NCBI GenBank assembly: GCA_008704415.1
Contig: VXIS01000132.1
Span: 54,943 to 118,942 of the forward strand
Direction of reading: 5' to 3'
Length of the DNA: 64,000 nucleotides
From: Sphaerosporella brunnea
Lineage: Eukaryota > Ascomycota > Pezizomycetes > Pezizales > Pyronemataceae
Shown: positions 46,972-57,138 of the stretch, one piece after another
Numbering within the stretch: the stretch's first letter is position 1
Layout of the letters: every line of letters starts with the position of its first letter
Translations under genes and position numbers: made by a program
The notes under the pieces: generated by a model
Seen by the model: the letters and a program-made list of their open reading frames with translations, nothing else
The model's database searches: none
What the model was told of the DNA's origin: nothing

Positions 46972-48409
46972 GGAGGATGGCTCCTGGAACTTGTCGTCTT
47001 GAATTGGGGTCTATGATTGCTGCACAATCCCCCGGTCACTCTCCGTTGATAGTGACCGTTGTGGTTTTTCATTGCTGGCCCGATGTTTGGCTGAAACGTG
47101 TTGAGACCCAGGCAAATACACAGCGTTTGAAAGCGTGAACTAATCCGTCTCGTCAAGATGCAGCATTTCAACCATCTCTGTGCTTTGTCGCCTCTCGGTC
47201 CAAAATCCTCCCCTGAAAAAAAACGATATCTCTCAGTCCGCAATCATTTCGCGCGATACACAATCGCCGCCACGAGTGTGTACCTGCAACCCCGCGATTG
47301 ACATCAGCCCTACAGCAGGGTTTCTACATCGTCAAAGCGGCGGCTGCGGGGAGAAACTGACAGGGCCAGCAGCTGGGTGCTCTTCCCGTGCATGATGAGT
47401 CGGGTGACGAGTTGGACGCTCACAAACAGCAGCACCACCGACTCGAACGCCGGGAACCAGAGAGCAGCGCAGGTTTGTCCCGTGCCGACCAAGGCCCGAA
47501 GGTTCAGCGTGTGAAGACGAAAAACCTCGTCCCATCGCAGGGTGTGTGGGGGCAACAATTCCCAGCCGGCACAAACGCTCCCAGAAAAACTGGCACAGCT
47601 CTAGAAGAGGAAGCGCTTGCTTTGCTCGCAGGATCCCTGGTCGCCGAGGAAGTGGTTGTCGTCCATATCCGGCGAGTGACGAGAAACGTCGCTTGACTTG
47701 TGTTTGTGCTTCACAGTTCATCACTCGATCGGCATGGCAACTATTGAGATCGGGGGACAACACACATCGGATTCTCGACGTGTACGCGCGGGTTCGAGTG
47801 CCAGCCAGGACCGTTAACGCAGGAAAAGCTACCCCGGACCGTAGTACCTGGTCGACGTCACGTCCTTTGGTGCTGGCTCCTAGCTGGGCGCTTTTCTTTG
47901 TTGCCTTGTACTAGATGGTCACGTTCTCGGGACGGGGAATCCTTCAAGGCTGCTGTAGATACGAAGTGCAAACGTCTCGGGAGCACGATTTATATCAATA
48001 ACCCCCCCCCCCCTTTTCGCCATTGGTAGGCTTTGCCGTAAAGTTTATTGTAGCCCTCGTGAGCTTCAAAAAGCCAGAACCCACCCAACACGGCCCACCG
48101 ACTCTAGGGTGGGTGTCCGTGCTTTAGATAGGAATGGTGATTTGGATCGCTTTCGCATGGTGCGGCCGGATGTCTGTAGCTCGGTTTTTGGTTGCCAACG
48201 ACGTTTGTTTTTGACAATGAAAGGCCAACGACTAGTATTCAGAAGGTTCGTATATCCACAGGAGCCCCCATCGAACCCTAGCCCACTAACACATCAACCT
48301 CTATGTTAAAACGATGCTTCTATCACAACCATGGCCACTTCACCAACATGGCCAGCAAAAGATTCCAGTATGTTCACCAAGATGCTCAAGCGATATTACG
48401 TGACCTTGC

Positions 48410-48412
<3 letters not shown>

Positions 48413-48447
<35 letters not shown>
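48413..48447 (+). repeat. Poly-T tract, 35 bases
   Basis: Uninterrupted run of T. On the minus strand this would be a poly-A tail, possibly the scar of a retroposed sequence; no gene fragment was recognised next to it. Confidence 0.85.
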
Positions 48448-48774
48448 CAAGATTCGACCCTACTCGGCCTTATTAAATGGTCCAACAAAACACAAGAAGC
48501 GATATTCTACTCAGAGTAGTTTTTTTTGTTTCAGGTTGAAACTGCGAGATTGCGAGGCCCTACCCCCTATATCCCGTCGCCACCGTCGTGGCGTGCGGTT
48601 TCCCCGTGAGGTTTTCCCGAAGCCATTTCCGGCCTTTCGGCGTGCTCTTGCCTCAGAAATCCAGATACGGATCAGGGCCCTTTGCATGTGTATTCTTCGA
48701 TCCCCAGTCTGCGCAGGTGTCTTTTTGGTTGTTTTGCTGGCAATTTCACACCGGCGGGTACGTATGAAGTGCGG

Positions 48775-48775
<1 letters not shown>

Positions 48776-48814
<39 letters not shown>
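48776..48814 (+). repeat. (ATTG)n microsatellite
   Basis: About nine perfect 4-bp units. Confidence 0.95.
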
Positions 48815-49406
48815 AAGTGACGGTATATTTGCCGGCGACTCCTCCTCCTCCTCCCGTCACGAAATCATAATTTCTACGCCTTTTTTTTTTTTTTTTCATT
48901 TCAAAGATTAACTCGGCAGTAATGTTTGCTGTGAGCTTAATTTATAATAACCGACATCCTTAAAGAATCGTGAGTGATAGATAGATAGATCATAATCGCC
49001 CACTACGCAAGCGGTAGTTCATCACCTCGCACATCTTGAATAGCGGGCCACTCCTACCCTCAACCCGCGCGCCTCCAGCTCATAAGGCTACAAATTGCAC
49101 TGCTGGATTGAACCTTGTGAGCCGCCGTCCACCAACATCCCTCGTGGCCGCCCGCGCAAGCTCGAGGGAGATATCCGCCTAGAGGGACAATGTATGCACA
49201 TTGTACAGCTGGCATCGGATGGCAACTGAAAAGCCTCATGACCTCATCAGAACCAGATGTCTATTCAACCCATTTGCTCTCTATCAGGGAAGCCATCCCA
49301 ACAACGCATCGGCAACAGCAGCAAATCAAATGACGAAACATTGCAGCCCGAACACCAACCCCATATCGCGATGAGAACGTAGTGAGAGCACAAAAGAATC
49401 ACGCAA

Positions 49407-51347
49407 TTAAGGAGTGCATCGTCCCATCCATCGGGGGTAGAGCGAGCATTCCTTGACGGTCCAGCGGCCAGTAATCCATGCCAGCAAGCGCTCCAGTCCG
49501 ATACCGTATCCGCCGTGGGGAGTGGTTCCGTACCTGTGGGGGTCAGTTGGTGCACATGACTGGATGGTACGATTTAAATGAACTTACTTTCTCTGGTCGG
49601 TGAACCAGTAATAAGGATCTGCTGGAATGCCTTCCCGCTTGTACGCTGCCAACAGCTCTTCCAAGTCATCCATCCTCATGGAGCCACCAACGATCTCACC
49701 GACACCGGGCATCAAGCAGTCGACACTTTCTGTGACTCGGGGGTCGGAGGGATCCTTCTTCATATAGAAAGCCTTGAGTTCGAAGGGGAAGTGGGTCAAG
49801 AAAATTGGGGTGTTGAGGATGTCAGTCATCCGTCGCTCAGCAGCCTCAGCAATATCGTCGCCGAATTTGTGTGGCTCACCCTCCTCGTTGGGGATGCCGT
49901 GCTCGTTCAGCCATGCAATGGCTTCCTCGTATTTCATCCGCCTGAAAGGACGCTGAGGCGGCTGGAACTCGTAATGCTTGATCTCGGCGACCTCCTTCTT
50001 CTCGAACCGCTTCTTTTCCTCGCGGTTAGCCTCCTCGTTGAGCTCTTGGATAAACGCTCGGATCTGCGGATCGTTCCAGACATGGTCAATGGTGCGACAG
50101 ATCATATCCTCGAGGTGGTTCAAAAGATCGTCGAAAGTGATGAATGCCAGTTCGGCCTCGATGTGGGTGTACTCGCTCAGGTGGCGTCTGGTGAGGGACT
50201 TCTCGGCACGGAAAGACTCCTGGATACAGAACACGTCACCAAGCGACGGCAGGCAGGTTTCGAGGTACAGTTGCGAGGATTGGGTAAGGTACGCCTGAAT
50301 CGTCAGCTAATCCAAGCGGTTGTTGGGTTGATTGTTACCTTCTCCCCATAGTAATCAAACTCGAACAGAGTCGCACCTCCCTCGCACATAGTCTGCACCA
50401 TGCACGGCGGAGTAACCTCAAGCAGGCCGAGATCATCGTAGCTCCGTCGGAATGCCCGGACCACAGCCGCGCGAACCTTGAGATTAGCACTGGCAACATC
50501 GCCGCGGATGGTCAAGTGCCTGTTGTTGTACTTGGTCTGGGGGTCGGCGTCAGGCGCGACGATGTTGGTGATTGCCTCATCTCCACCTGGCGCCCTTCCG
50601 ATCACGGTATAATAGTCCACGATGAGCTCGTGTCCACCAGGAGCGTGCGCGCCAGCCGGCAGCTCCTTGATCTCTCCATGCAAAGTTATGCTGGTTTCCA
50701 GAGTCATGGTCAAGGCGTCGTACGTCTCAGTGAGCTTGTCTGCCAGGATGCACTGCAGCAGTCCCGTTCCGTCACGCAGAGTGATGAAGATCATGCTCTT
50801 CTGCTGACGCAGACGGTGGACCCAGCCAGAGATAGCAACGCGCACGTTGCGGTGATCGGTCGTGTCCTTGATCTTGATCTTCTTCGCAGCCGGCTTACTA
50901 GGGTCCTCGACGAGCTTTATCGCCTTTGCCGCCTCCAGCTGCGCCTCACGGGCGGCCTTCTGCTCTGCTTCTTTCGCCGCTAGTTCAGCCTGCTTGGCTT
51001 CCTTCTTTAGGTGTGCAGCATGCGCGTTCTTGGCTTTCTTGAGAGCGGCTTTGGCGACGGGCTTGTACTCCTCGCGCGTCTCTGCCGGCTCACCGGTCTG
51101 CGATTTCCGTGTCTGGTACTCGGCATCGGGAATGGACGTGTGGATCAGAGCGCCGAGCAGCGACTTGAAGGGAAAATCACTGGTTCCCGCAGTTTGCGGG
51201 GCATCGATACCGGCGTCCTCGTCGATGTAGACAACTAGATTGATGTTCAGTAACCGCTGCGGGGTGACTCACGACGGCGGCAACAATACCTTTGGAGATA
51301 ACGAGGTCCGCAGCCGCGTCGACAATCTTCTGAGCGGTCTCAGCCAT
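49407..51347 (-). CDS. ded81: Asparaginyl-tRNA synthetase, cytosolic
   Basis: Model: exons 51347-51290, 51234-50339, 50294-49588 and 49533-49407, 595 aa. A class IIb enzyme that charges tRNA-Asn with asparagine using ATP. N-terminal extension MAETAQKIVDAAADLVISKV with a Lys/Ala-rich helix (about residues 80-130) typical of eukaryotic forms. OB-fold anticodon domain from about 150 (VRVAISGWVHRLRQQKSMIF). Class II motif 1 region VRAAVVRAFRRSYDDLGLLE, AsnRS loop PPCMVQTMCEGGATLFEF, motif 2 QESFRAEKS-LTRRHLSEYTHIEAE (about 344), motif 3 YGTTPHGGYGIGLERLLAW (about 560). GVGEIVGGSMR fits AsnRS rather than AspRS. For intron 1, donor GTATTG (51289) restores frame, whereas the better-looking GTGAGT 20 bp further does not. 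Introns 55, 44 and 54 bp. Confidence 0.96.
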
Positions 51348-52436
51348 GGCGTATTACGAAGGTGCCGAATGTCGGCGAATGTCTGCAGAGCTGAACGGAA
51401 ATGTCGAGAAGCGTGCTGGGACTCTAGACTGGTGGGGTCTAGATTTGTTGTTGTGGAGCTGTTTGGCGGGGTACCCACCTCATTCGAGTCTACGGCAGCC
51501 GCCCCTAACCCACGCCACTTGACTCATCGCTTGACCAGAGTGATCAGTAGGTACCGCATCAAATGTAGCAATTCAGGTGTTGGATTCTCCGACAAGCTTT
51601 GCGTCTTCGTTTACTTGCATTTGCGCTCTTGGTCTGTGCATTTCATGTGCGGGTTTGGACGAGCACGCCGAGCTATTCATTCACTACCGTATTTTTTGCT
51701 GAGAGCGCGAGTTGGCTTCATCCACCGAAGTCCAAGTCCCCTAACCCTCGCGGAACACTCCGTGCTCAAAGGCAACCGGTGAACCTCCGGCGCTGCTCCA
51801 ACTGCAAGGAGGTAGACCACTATGCGCCAAAATGCAGAAGGTCGCAGCTCGAACAGGTTTTCGAGCATAGTAACTTCAATAGGAATTGAGACGACGGCGG
51901 GGAAACAAACGTGCGTGCAATGCATGTGCAATATGGGAGCGCTTGCAGAGCTGGCGATCATGCATTGTCACTCACAGTTTCCCAGGCCCCAGAGGGTATG
52001 GGAGTAAAAGGCCGATGTATTGGATGCAATGTTGTGGGGATAGCGCATTAATCGTTTCCAAGGAGAACGAACGAAAGGTTCAAACCTTAGCCGGTGGAAA
52101 AAAGACGGTCGGCTATAGAGTGGAACGGAGACTGGGAGAATTGGCTACGCCGCTCGCAATGGCGAATAAGATAAGATCACAACAAGTTGGGCGAAAGGAC
52201 GCCGAGCTGGGGGGTTCCGGTGGTTGTGTCTGTCTTAGTGAAGACTGTGCTGTTTTCAGAGGGGTTCTGACAAACTTGAAAGTTCCTGTTCGTGCGAGTG
52301 ATGATGTGTGTAGATACTTCACAGCCTGTCAAGATATGTGGGCGCGTCCATGCTCGTCAACGTGCACACGTGCACACGTGCCAGGTTGCGAAGAATTCAA
52401 CATGGCAAATTGTTGATGGTATTGTACAGAAATATT
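51348..52436. other. Intergenic region with transposon trace
   Basis: About 1.1 kb between the AsnRS start and the uL13m stop. Apart from a zinc-knuckle fragment (51779-51889) there is only a tandem CACGTG pair at 52367-52380. No gene called. Confidence 0.5.
51779..51889 (+). pseudogene. Zinc-knuckle fragment, likely transposase C-terminus
   Basis: A short plus frame reads NLRRCSNCKEVDHYAPKCRR, a CX2CX4HX4C zinc knuckle, then a stop at 51887. CxxC-type knuckles of this sort end many DNA transposases (pogo or MULE groups) and also occur in retroelement proteins. About 95 bp upstream (51684) is TACCGTATTTTTTGCTGAGA, slightly similar to the pogo-type terminus of the MITE at 18313. The rest is not recognisable, so the assignment is weak. 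Confidence 0.4.
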
Positions 52437-53147
52437 TTACACCGACACCGCCAGCTCCGCCTTGATCGCGTCCGTCACCGGGGTCTTCGATACCGACTCT
52501 GTAGCGGCGCGTACCGTCAAGTCGTTGAGCTTCACGATGTTCTTCTTGTATGGGTGGCCGGGGCCCTCGAACACTGCCGAAAAATTCAACATCAGCACCC
52601 ACACTCAACCGCTCTCCTCCGAGCAATATGGGGAACACACTCTTTAACCTCGCCAGCCTGATATCACGCAGTCGGTTCTTGGGCAACATTCCGCTGACCG
52701 CGCGCCGCAGCACCTCCGCACCTCCGTACTTGGCCATCATACGCTCCATGGTGATTTCCTGCAGTCTTCCAGGCCGCATCGAGTGGCTGTAGTATTTCTT
52801 CTTCTGCATCTTCTTTCCGGTCGTGTGGAGATCGTGGCATCCCACGGCGACGACGTAGTCACCGCAATCGGCTTGTAGGGGTGTCGCGTCAGTCCGTGTC
52901 ATTCTTTCCAGGAGGAAGAAGGAGGGGGGGGGGGGGGCTGACTCGAAGGATCGTAGATAGGCTTGTGCTTGCCCATCAGCGTGATAGCGATGCTGGTGGC
53001 TATGCGGCCGAGCGAGCGCTGGTCCGCCGCCATGTCGATGAGGTGCCATGACCGGGAGTAGGCGAGGGATGTCTGCAGCGATCAGCTACCGCCTTCGGAG
53101 CGTACCGCAGCGAGGGATTGGCATACCCGGCCGATGTTCTGCGACAT
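52437..53147 (-). CDS. mrpl23: Mitochondrial large-subunit ribosomal protein uL13m (MRPL23)
   Basis: Model: exons 53147-53127, 53072-52943, 52871-52641 and 52573-52437, 172 aa. Component of the mitochondrial 54S subunit. Start MSQNIGR, then [78 protein letters not shown] and the uL13 signature [20 protein letters not shown], then [12 protein letters not shown]. The short N-terminus without a long presequence is usual for fungal uL13m. Introns are 54, 71 (with a poly-C tract) and 67 bp. Divergent from the copper chaperone gene, 295 bp between start codons. Confidence 0.94.
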
Positions 53148-53442
53148 TCTGCTGGTGGTAGATCTGGAATTCTTCGGTGGTGTTCGCGGCGAATCGCGAG
53201 TTTTTGGGTTTCGTGTTTTTACCCGGCTGAACATGCGCACGCAAACTCCGCCGCACAGAACCCCACCAAGTCCTCAATCCAATCCCGGCCACCGCCGCCC
53301 ATCTTGAACTCTTGCTTTGAAATCATAGGGTGAGATGGGCTGTATCAACTCATTATTGCTTGCTCGCATCATCACTTCTTAACTTGTGCTTTCTTTGCAA
53401 CCCCACAACTCCGAAAAACAACGACTGCGTGACACATCTAAA
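53148..53442. promoter_or_regulatory. Shared divergent promoter region, mrpl23/ccs1
   Basis: Only 295 bp separate the two start codons, so both promoters and 5' UTRs must lie here or overlap the genes. I see no clear TATA box near either start. A poly-A/CA-rich leader precedes the ccs1 ATG. Confidence 0.5.
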
Positions 53443-54470
53443 ATGATTCAACCATTCGAGGTGAGCAAAGCTGTTCCCGGCTTGCCCGGAGAGCTGCTAA
53501 CAGGTTTTGGGTTTGCGACCGTCAAGACATTATTCGCCGTGCCGCTGGAATGCGACGAGTGCATCAAGAGAGTGAAGTCATCACTTGGCGAGCTGCCAGG
53601 TAACACTTCAATTCCACGCTTGCCGGACTCATAACTGATCACTCACCAGGCATCATCCGAGTGGACGCAAATCTCAAAGATCAGCTTGTGTCAGTAGAAG
53701 GGACTGGTACGATGCCACCATCCGGAGGTAAAACCCTCCATGGCGAGGTTTCTCCTGACGCTTCAGCAGTTGCCCCTTCTCAGATCATCACTGCCATCCA
53801 ATCGACCGGCCGTGATGCCATCCTCCGAGGCAGTGGGAAGGCAAACAGTAAGCCTACCAACCAAGCTCTAGGCGCAAACGCCACCCATTCCGAGACGCGG
53901 CTTTACTGACATATGGTGTAGGTGCCGCTGTGTCGATCCTCGAAACCCACGCTCCAGACGTTGGCAATCCTGTACGCGGGCTTTCACGGATCGTGCAGGT
54001 GTCCCCCAAGCTGTCGATCGTCGACCTGAGTGTGCGGGGGCTTTCCCCCGGCAAATACTACGCCAGCGTGCGGGAAAACGGTGACATCTCGCAGGGGGCG
54101 GTATCAACTGGCGGGGTATGGCAAGGGGCTGATGCCAATGGGGAACCGGCTGGCCGCTTTGGAGAGCTCGAGGTCGACAAGTCTGGTGTTGGAACTGCGT
54201 TTTTGTCTCGGCCGGTTGAGGTCTGGGAGTTGATTGGTCGAGGTTTTGTCGTCTCCAAGAAGGAATCTGGGTTTGCGGCTAACGAGCCTGATACCGTTTG
54301 TGGAGTCATCGCTCGCAGCGCTGGTGTTTGGCAAAACGAAAAGACGGTGTGTACCTTATCATCTACCCACGTTGCATCCTTGATAGCTAAGCTTCATAAA
54401 GGTCTGCGCTTGTTCTGGGAAAACTATCTGGGAGGAACGCACAGAGCAGGTCGGCAAGGGCATGCTCTAA
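53443..54470 (+). CDS. ccs1: Copper chaperone for Cu/Zn superoxide dismutase (CCS)
   Basis: Model: exons 53443-53460, 53527-53599, 53650-53706, 53767-53847, 53922-54346 and 54402-54470, 240 aa (yeast Ccs1/Lys7 is 249). It inserts copper into Sod1 and forms its disulfide, in cytosol and mitochondrial intermembrane space. Domain I (about residues 7-70) is Atx1-like: TLFAVPLECDECIKRVKSSL, with copper-binding Cys15 and Cys18. Domain II (about 95-215) resembles SOD1: HAPDVGNPVRGLSRIVQVSP, GLSPGKYYASVRENGDIS. Domain III is the last exon with the conserved CxC, VCACSGKTIWEER (Cys220, Cys222). All key cysteines are present. Exon 1 is 18 nt. The intron at 53707-53766 is readable in frame, so an unspliced form would add 20 residues. 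Confidence 0.95.
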
Positions 54471-57138
54471 TGACGTCTTCCGATTAGTGGGGCCATATAA
54501 CCCCACTCTTAACTACGGGGGCACTCCTCAGCTCGGTGTACAGCACAGCAGTCAAAGCCTTGAAAAAAGAATGATTTCTCGTAAAACAACGAAGAGTGGG
54601 GTATAAAACCAGGTTGTGACGATGGGGCCTGTAGACTTTTGTTTTTTGGCTTGGAGCGAAACTAAAATATCCAACATCCATCCCGAGAATCCGCAGTGTG
54701 GGTTGTCGGATGCAGTTATCTGGCGCGCGGGGCCGGCGCATAGCAGACGCCGAGTGTGCGGAGATGTGTTTCAGGTTTTCTCGTGCGGTTTCAGGTTGCT
54801 GCTGCATTCCGACCACTACCTCACTATTCGCCTGATCGCATAGAGAGAGTGGTTTTGTGGCGTGTTGGAGCCTTGGATCTGCGATTTCCCATCGCACCAC
54901 ATCGTCTGCATTCGATGGTGGCCAGTTCTGCTAAACGCCTGGGAGAGTTGTAAGTGAGTGAGTGATGCACTGTGAATTTACCGGAAACTACAAAGGCTCT
55001 TGTCCTTTTCTCCTTCTCGTGCTGGCCTGCCTCTTTAATTCGGTCCTGCCTTCACAGTTGGTACAACTGATTTATAGCATCTATCCACTCCAAAGATGAG
55101 GCACAAATTCACTGGCAAATAACCAAGCCTTGAAAAGTTCGATATCGAGGGAGAAGATTGGTTGAAGGTCGTTGCCGTGGGGAATGCTGGCATACCTGGG
55201 GCTTGGATGGGGAATGTAAACAAAATACGTACTGAGGTGGAAACTGGAGATTCTTCAGGTTGGGACGATAAACTCCAACTCACGACCCACAACCTGTAGA
55301 AGCGTAGAAATGTATCACTGGAAACAGGGCTTTGGTGAAAAACAAGCACACATACTTCTTACCGCAAGTGGCTATGTGTGGTCTCCGGCGAACCGTCTAT
55401 GTGTGGTTCGGGCACTGTGCCTTGGTCAATCAACTGATGCAACGGGAAGTCGTCGTTTTTGTTTTGTTTTAATCATATTGCATTTGGCCGCTTGCGGCCA
55501 TGGCATGTTAAATACAGAATCATCGCCACCCCTAGGCGCTGCGCCTACTCTGGGGCACGCTCCTCCGAAGGAAAAGGAAGCAAGGAAAAGGCAACTGATA
55601 GAGTCATACAAAGGAAATTCGTGATGGAAGAGAAAAGGAAAGCAAGGAAAAACATGGTCAGAAGAAAACTTAGCTGGCCACCTTTGGCCATAATCCCACA
55701 TGCGTACTGCTTAGGAAATCCATCACTGCTCCTGTACAGCGGCCGTCCGCCAGTAAATCTTTTACTGACGTATTCGTTTTCCTCCTCTTTTTCCCTTTCT
55801 CGCGCGTGGCCTCCGCCACTGCCTTCCACAGCGTCTGTTGCTCCCCGCGCCATCTCTGGCAGGTCTTGAAGAGGTGGTCACGCGTCTGCGTGGGCCTCTT
55901 GGGGAAGTCGTCGTAAGGTCTATCCTTTTGGAGGCCTTCCCTAAATGTGGATGCCCTGCTGCGGCGTGAGGCACTATTTATCCGTTGTCTGTACTTCTAG
56001 TGACAAACATACACACTTCATTGTACTAACAGCCCCGCTGAAGTCACGGGAGTGAACGTATTAGTGTATTATATCACCATATAGGGATTGGCCTCCGTCC
56101 AGGTTGATGGACGAGGGTATTCCTATTGTCCAAAGCGAACAGAACTATTTAGAGGCTCTCGGAAGCGAACAAACAAAATTGACGATGGTGCATTTGAAAA
56201 AGGCCCTCGCCCCGCAGCCGCCTGCAAATAGCATCCTCCTCTCGATCAATAAGAATAGTAACCATCCAGAAGGCGACAATAGTCGCGCAGGCAATCAAAA
56301 AGCAATTTGACTTGTCGCTAGTATATACGGCGTTTTGGTAGGAACCTCTGGTATGAGGTGGAACCAGAAATCGAGAGAAGACTCTTCCTACTCCTCGCTC
56401 CCCTCCTTCACGCCTCCGTCCGCATCACTCAAAGCCCCTGGTCCATACACTTCGTCTGTGCTGCGTCGCACGTCGTCCCTTCGTGCTTCACCTTGACAGG
56501 CGATCCAAGATACGACCCCTTCTTGCATAGAACTGGCCCGCAGACTGCAGAATAACCCGTTCATCAAAATTCCATCCGCGTTTTACCCCTCCTTGGGACC
56601 AAGCAGTGTATAACTGCATATACCCATAGGTATATCATCCCTTCGATCATCTCCCGCCTCTTTCTGGGATTCTTTTGCGCCGGTGTTGTAAACGCTCCCC
56701 CAAGACTTTACGACCATTCATTTCTTCAACGAGCCGTTCATGACATTCTCTTTATTCGACTTCCGGACCTTCGTTTCCTGTTGAGATTATCCTAGTTTCG
56801 TTTCCGCCTATAGTGTTTATTAAGCCCTCACCTGCAGAAAGTACGACGAGAAGAGCCCGGCGCCTATCATCAGCATTTCAACTGTAAAAGGAGTTTATTG
56901 GTGGTGTTTTCTTTCTTTCTTTTTGGGACTTTGCAATTTTTTCGTCTTGTGCTGTCGCTGGCTGGTCCCGCGAGATCCCCATTATCCCCGTTCAACTTCA
57001 ACTTGCCCCAACCCCCGGCTTAGCCTCGCCCCTCCCCCTTCTCAGCTCATCGATCGATAACTCTCCTGCGCCCACCAGACGCCAACCGACAGACCCACAA
57101 GAGCAACTGTTCTTCGAGCAAAGATATAGGGGGTCGTC
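54471..57138. other. Intergenic region ccs1-noxR
   Basis: 2.7 kb. Apart from the LINE fragment at 55455-55980 it shows only short frames without domains. Sequence from about 56350 is likely the noxR promoter and long 5' region, pyrimidine-rich. Confidence 0.5.
55455..55980 (-). mobile_element. LINE 3' fragment with C-terminal coding remnant, copy C
   Basis: On the minus strand a frame at about 55925-55680 reads DDFPKRPTQTRDHLFKTCQR, then W-GEQQTLWKAVAEATRE, VKDLLADGRCTGAVMDFLS and THVGLWPK. This is the typical end of fungal LINE proteins: an HLF..C..W zinc-binding region, then LLAD...VMDFL..T.VG. Downstream come a CCCCAGAGTAG segment shared with copy B, the hairpin GGCCGCAAGCGGCC, CAATATGATTAAAACAAAAC and the end at 55455. 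Frames are broken upstream, so it is a 5'-truncated dead copy. Confidence 0.75.

Larger units (their letters stand above)
46972..49406. other. Intergenic region, no supported gene
   Basis: Only short overlapping frames, for example 47332-47763 minus and 47388-47696 plus, without domain evidence. Holds poly-C near 48002-48012, a 35-base poly-T (48413-48447), an (ATTG)n tract and another poly-T near 48881-48896. Confidence 0.5.

Noticed and set aside
47332..47763. 143-codon minus frame
   Set aside because: No domain, unusual composition, and no splice partners found.
47780..47810. B-box-like GGTTCGA sequence, possible tRNA
   Set aside because: No matching acceptor or anticodon stems and no A box at the right distance.
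48776..48814. Regular 4-bp repeats as a possible CRISPR-like array
   Set aside because: Simple microsatellite without spacers; also a eukaryotic genome.
51257..51269. GTGAGT donor for intron 1 of AsnRS
   Set aside because: It breaks the reading frame; GTATTG at 51289 joins ISK to VVYIDED in frame.
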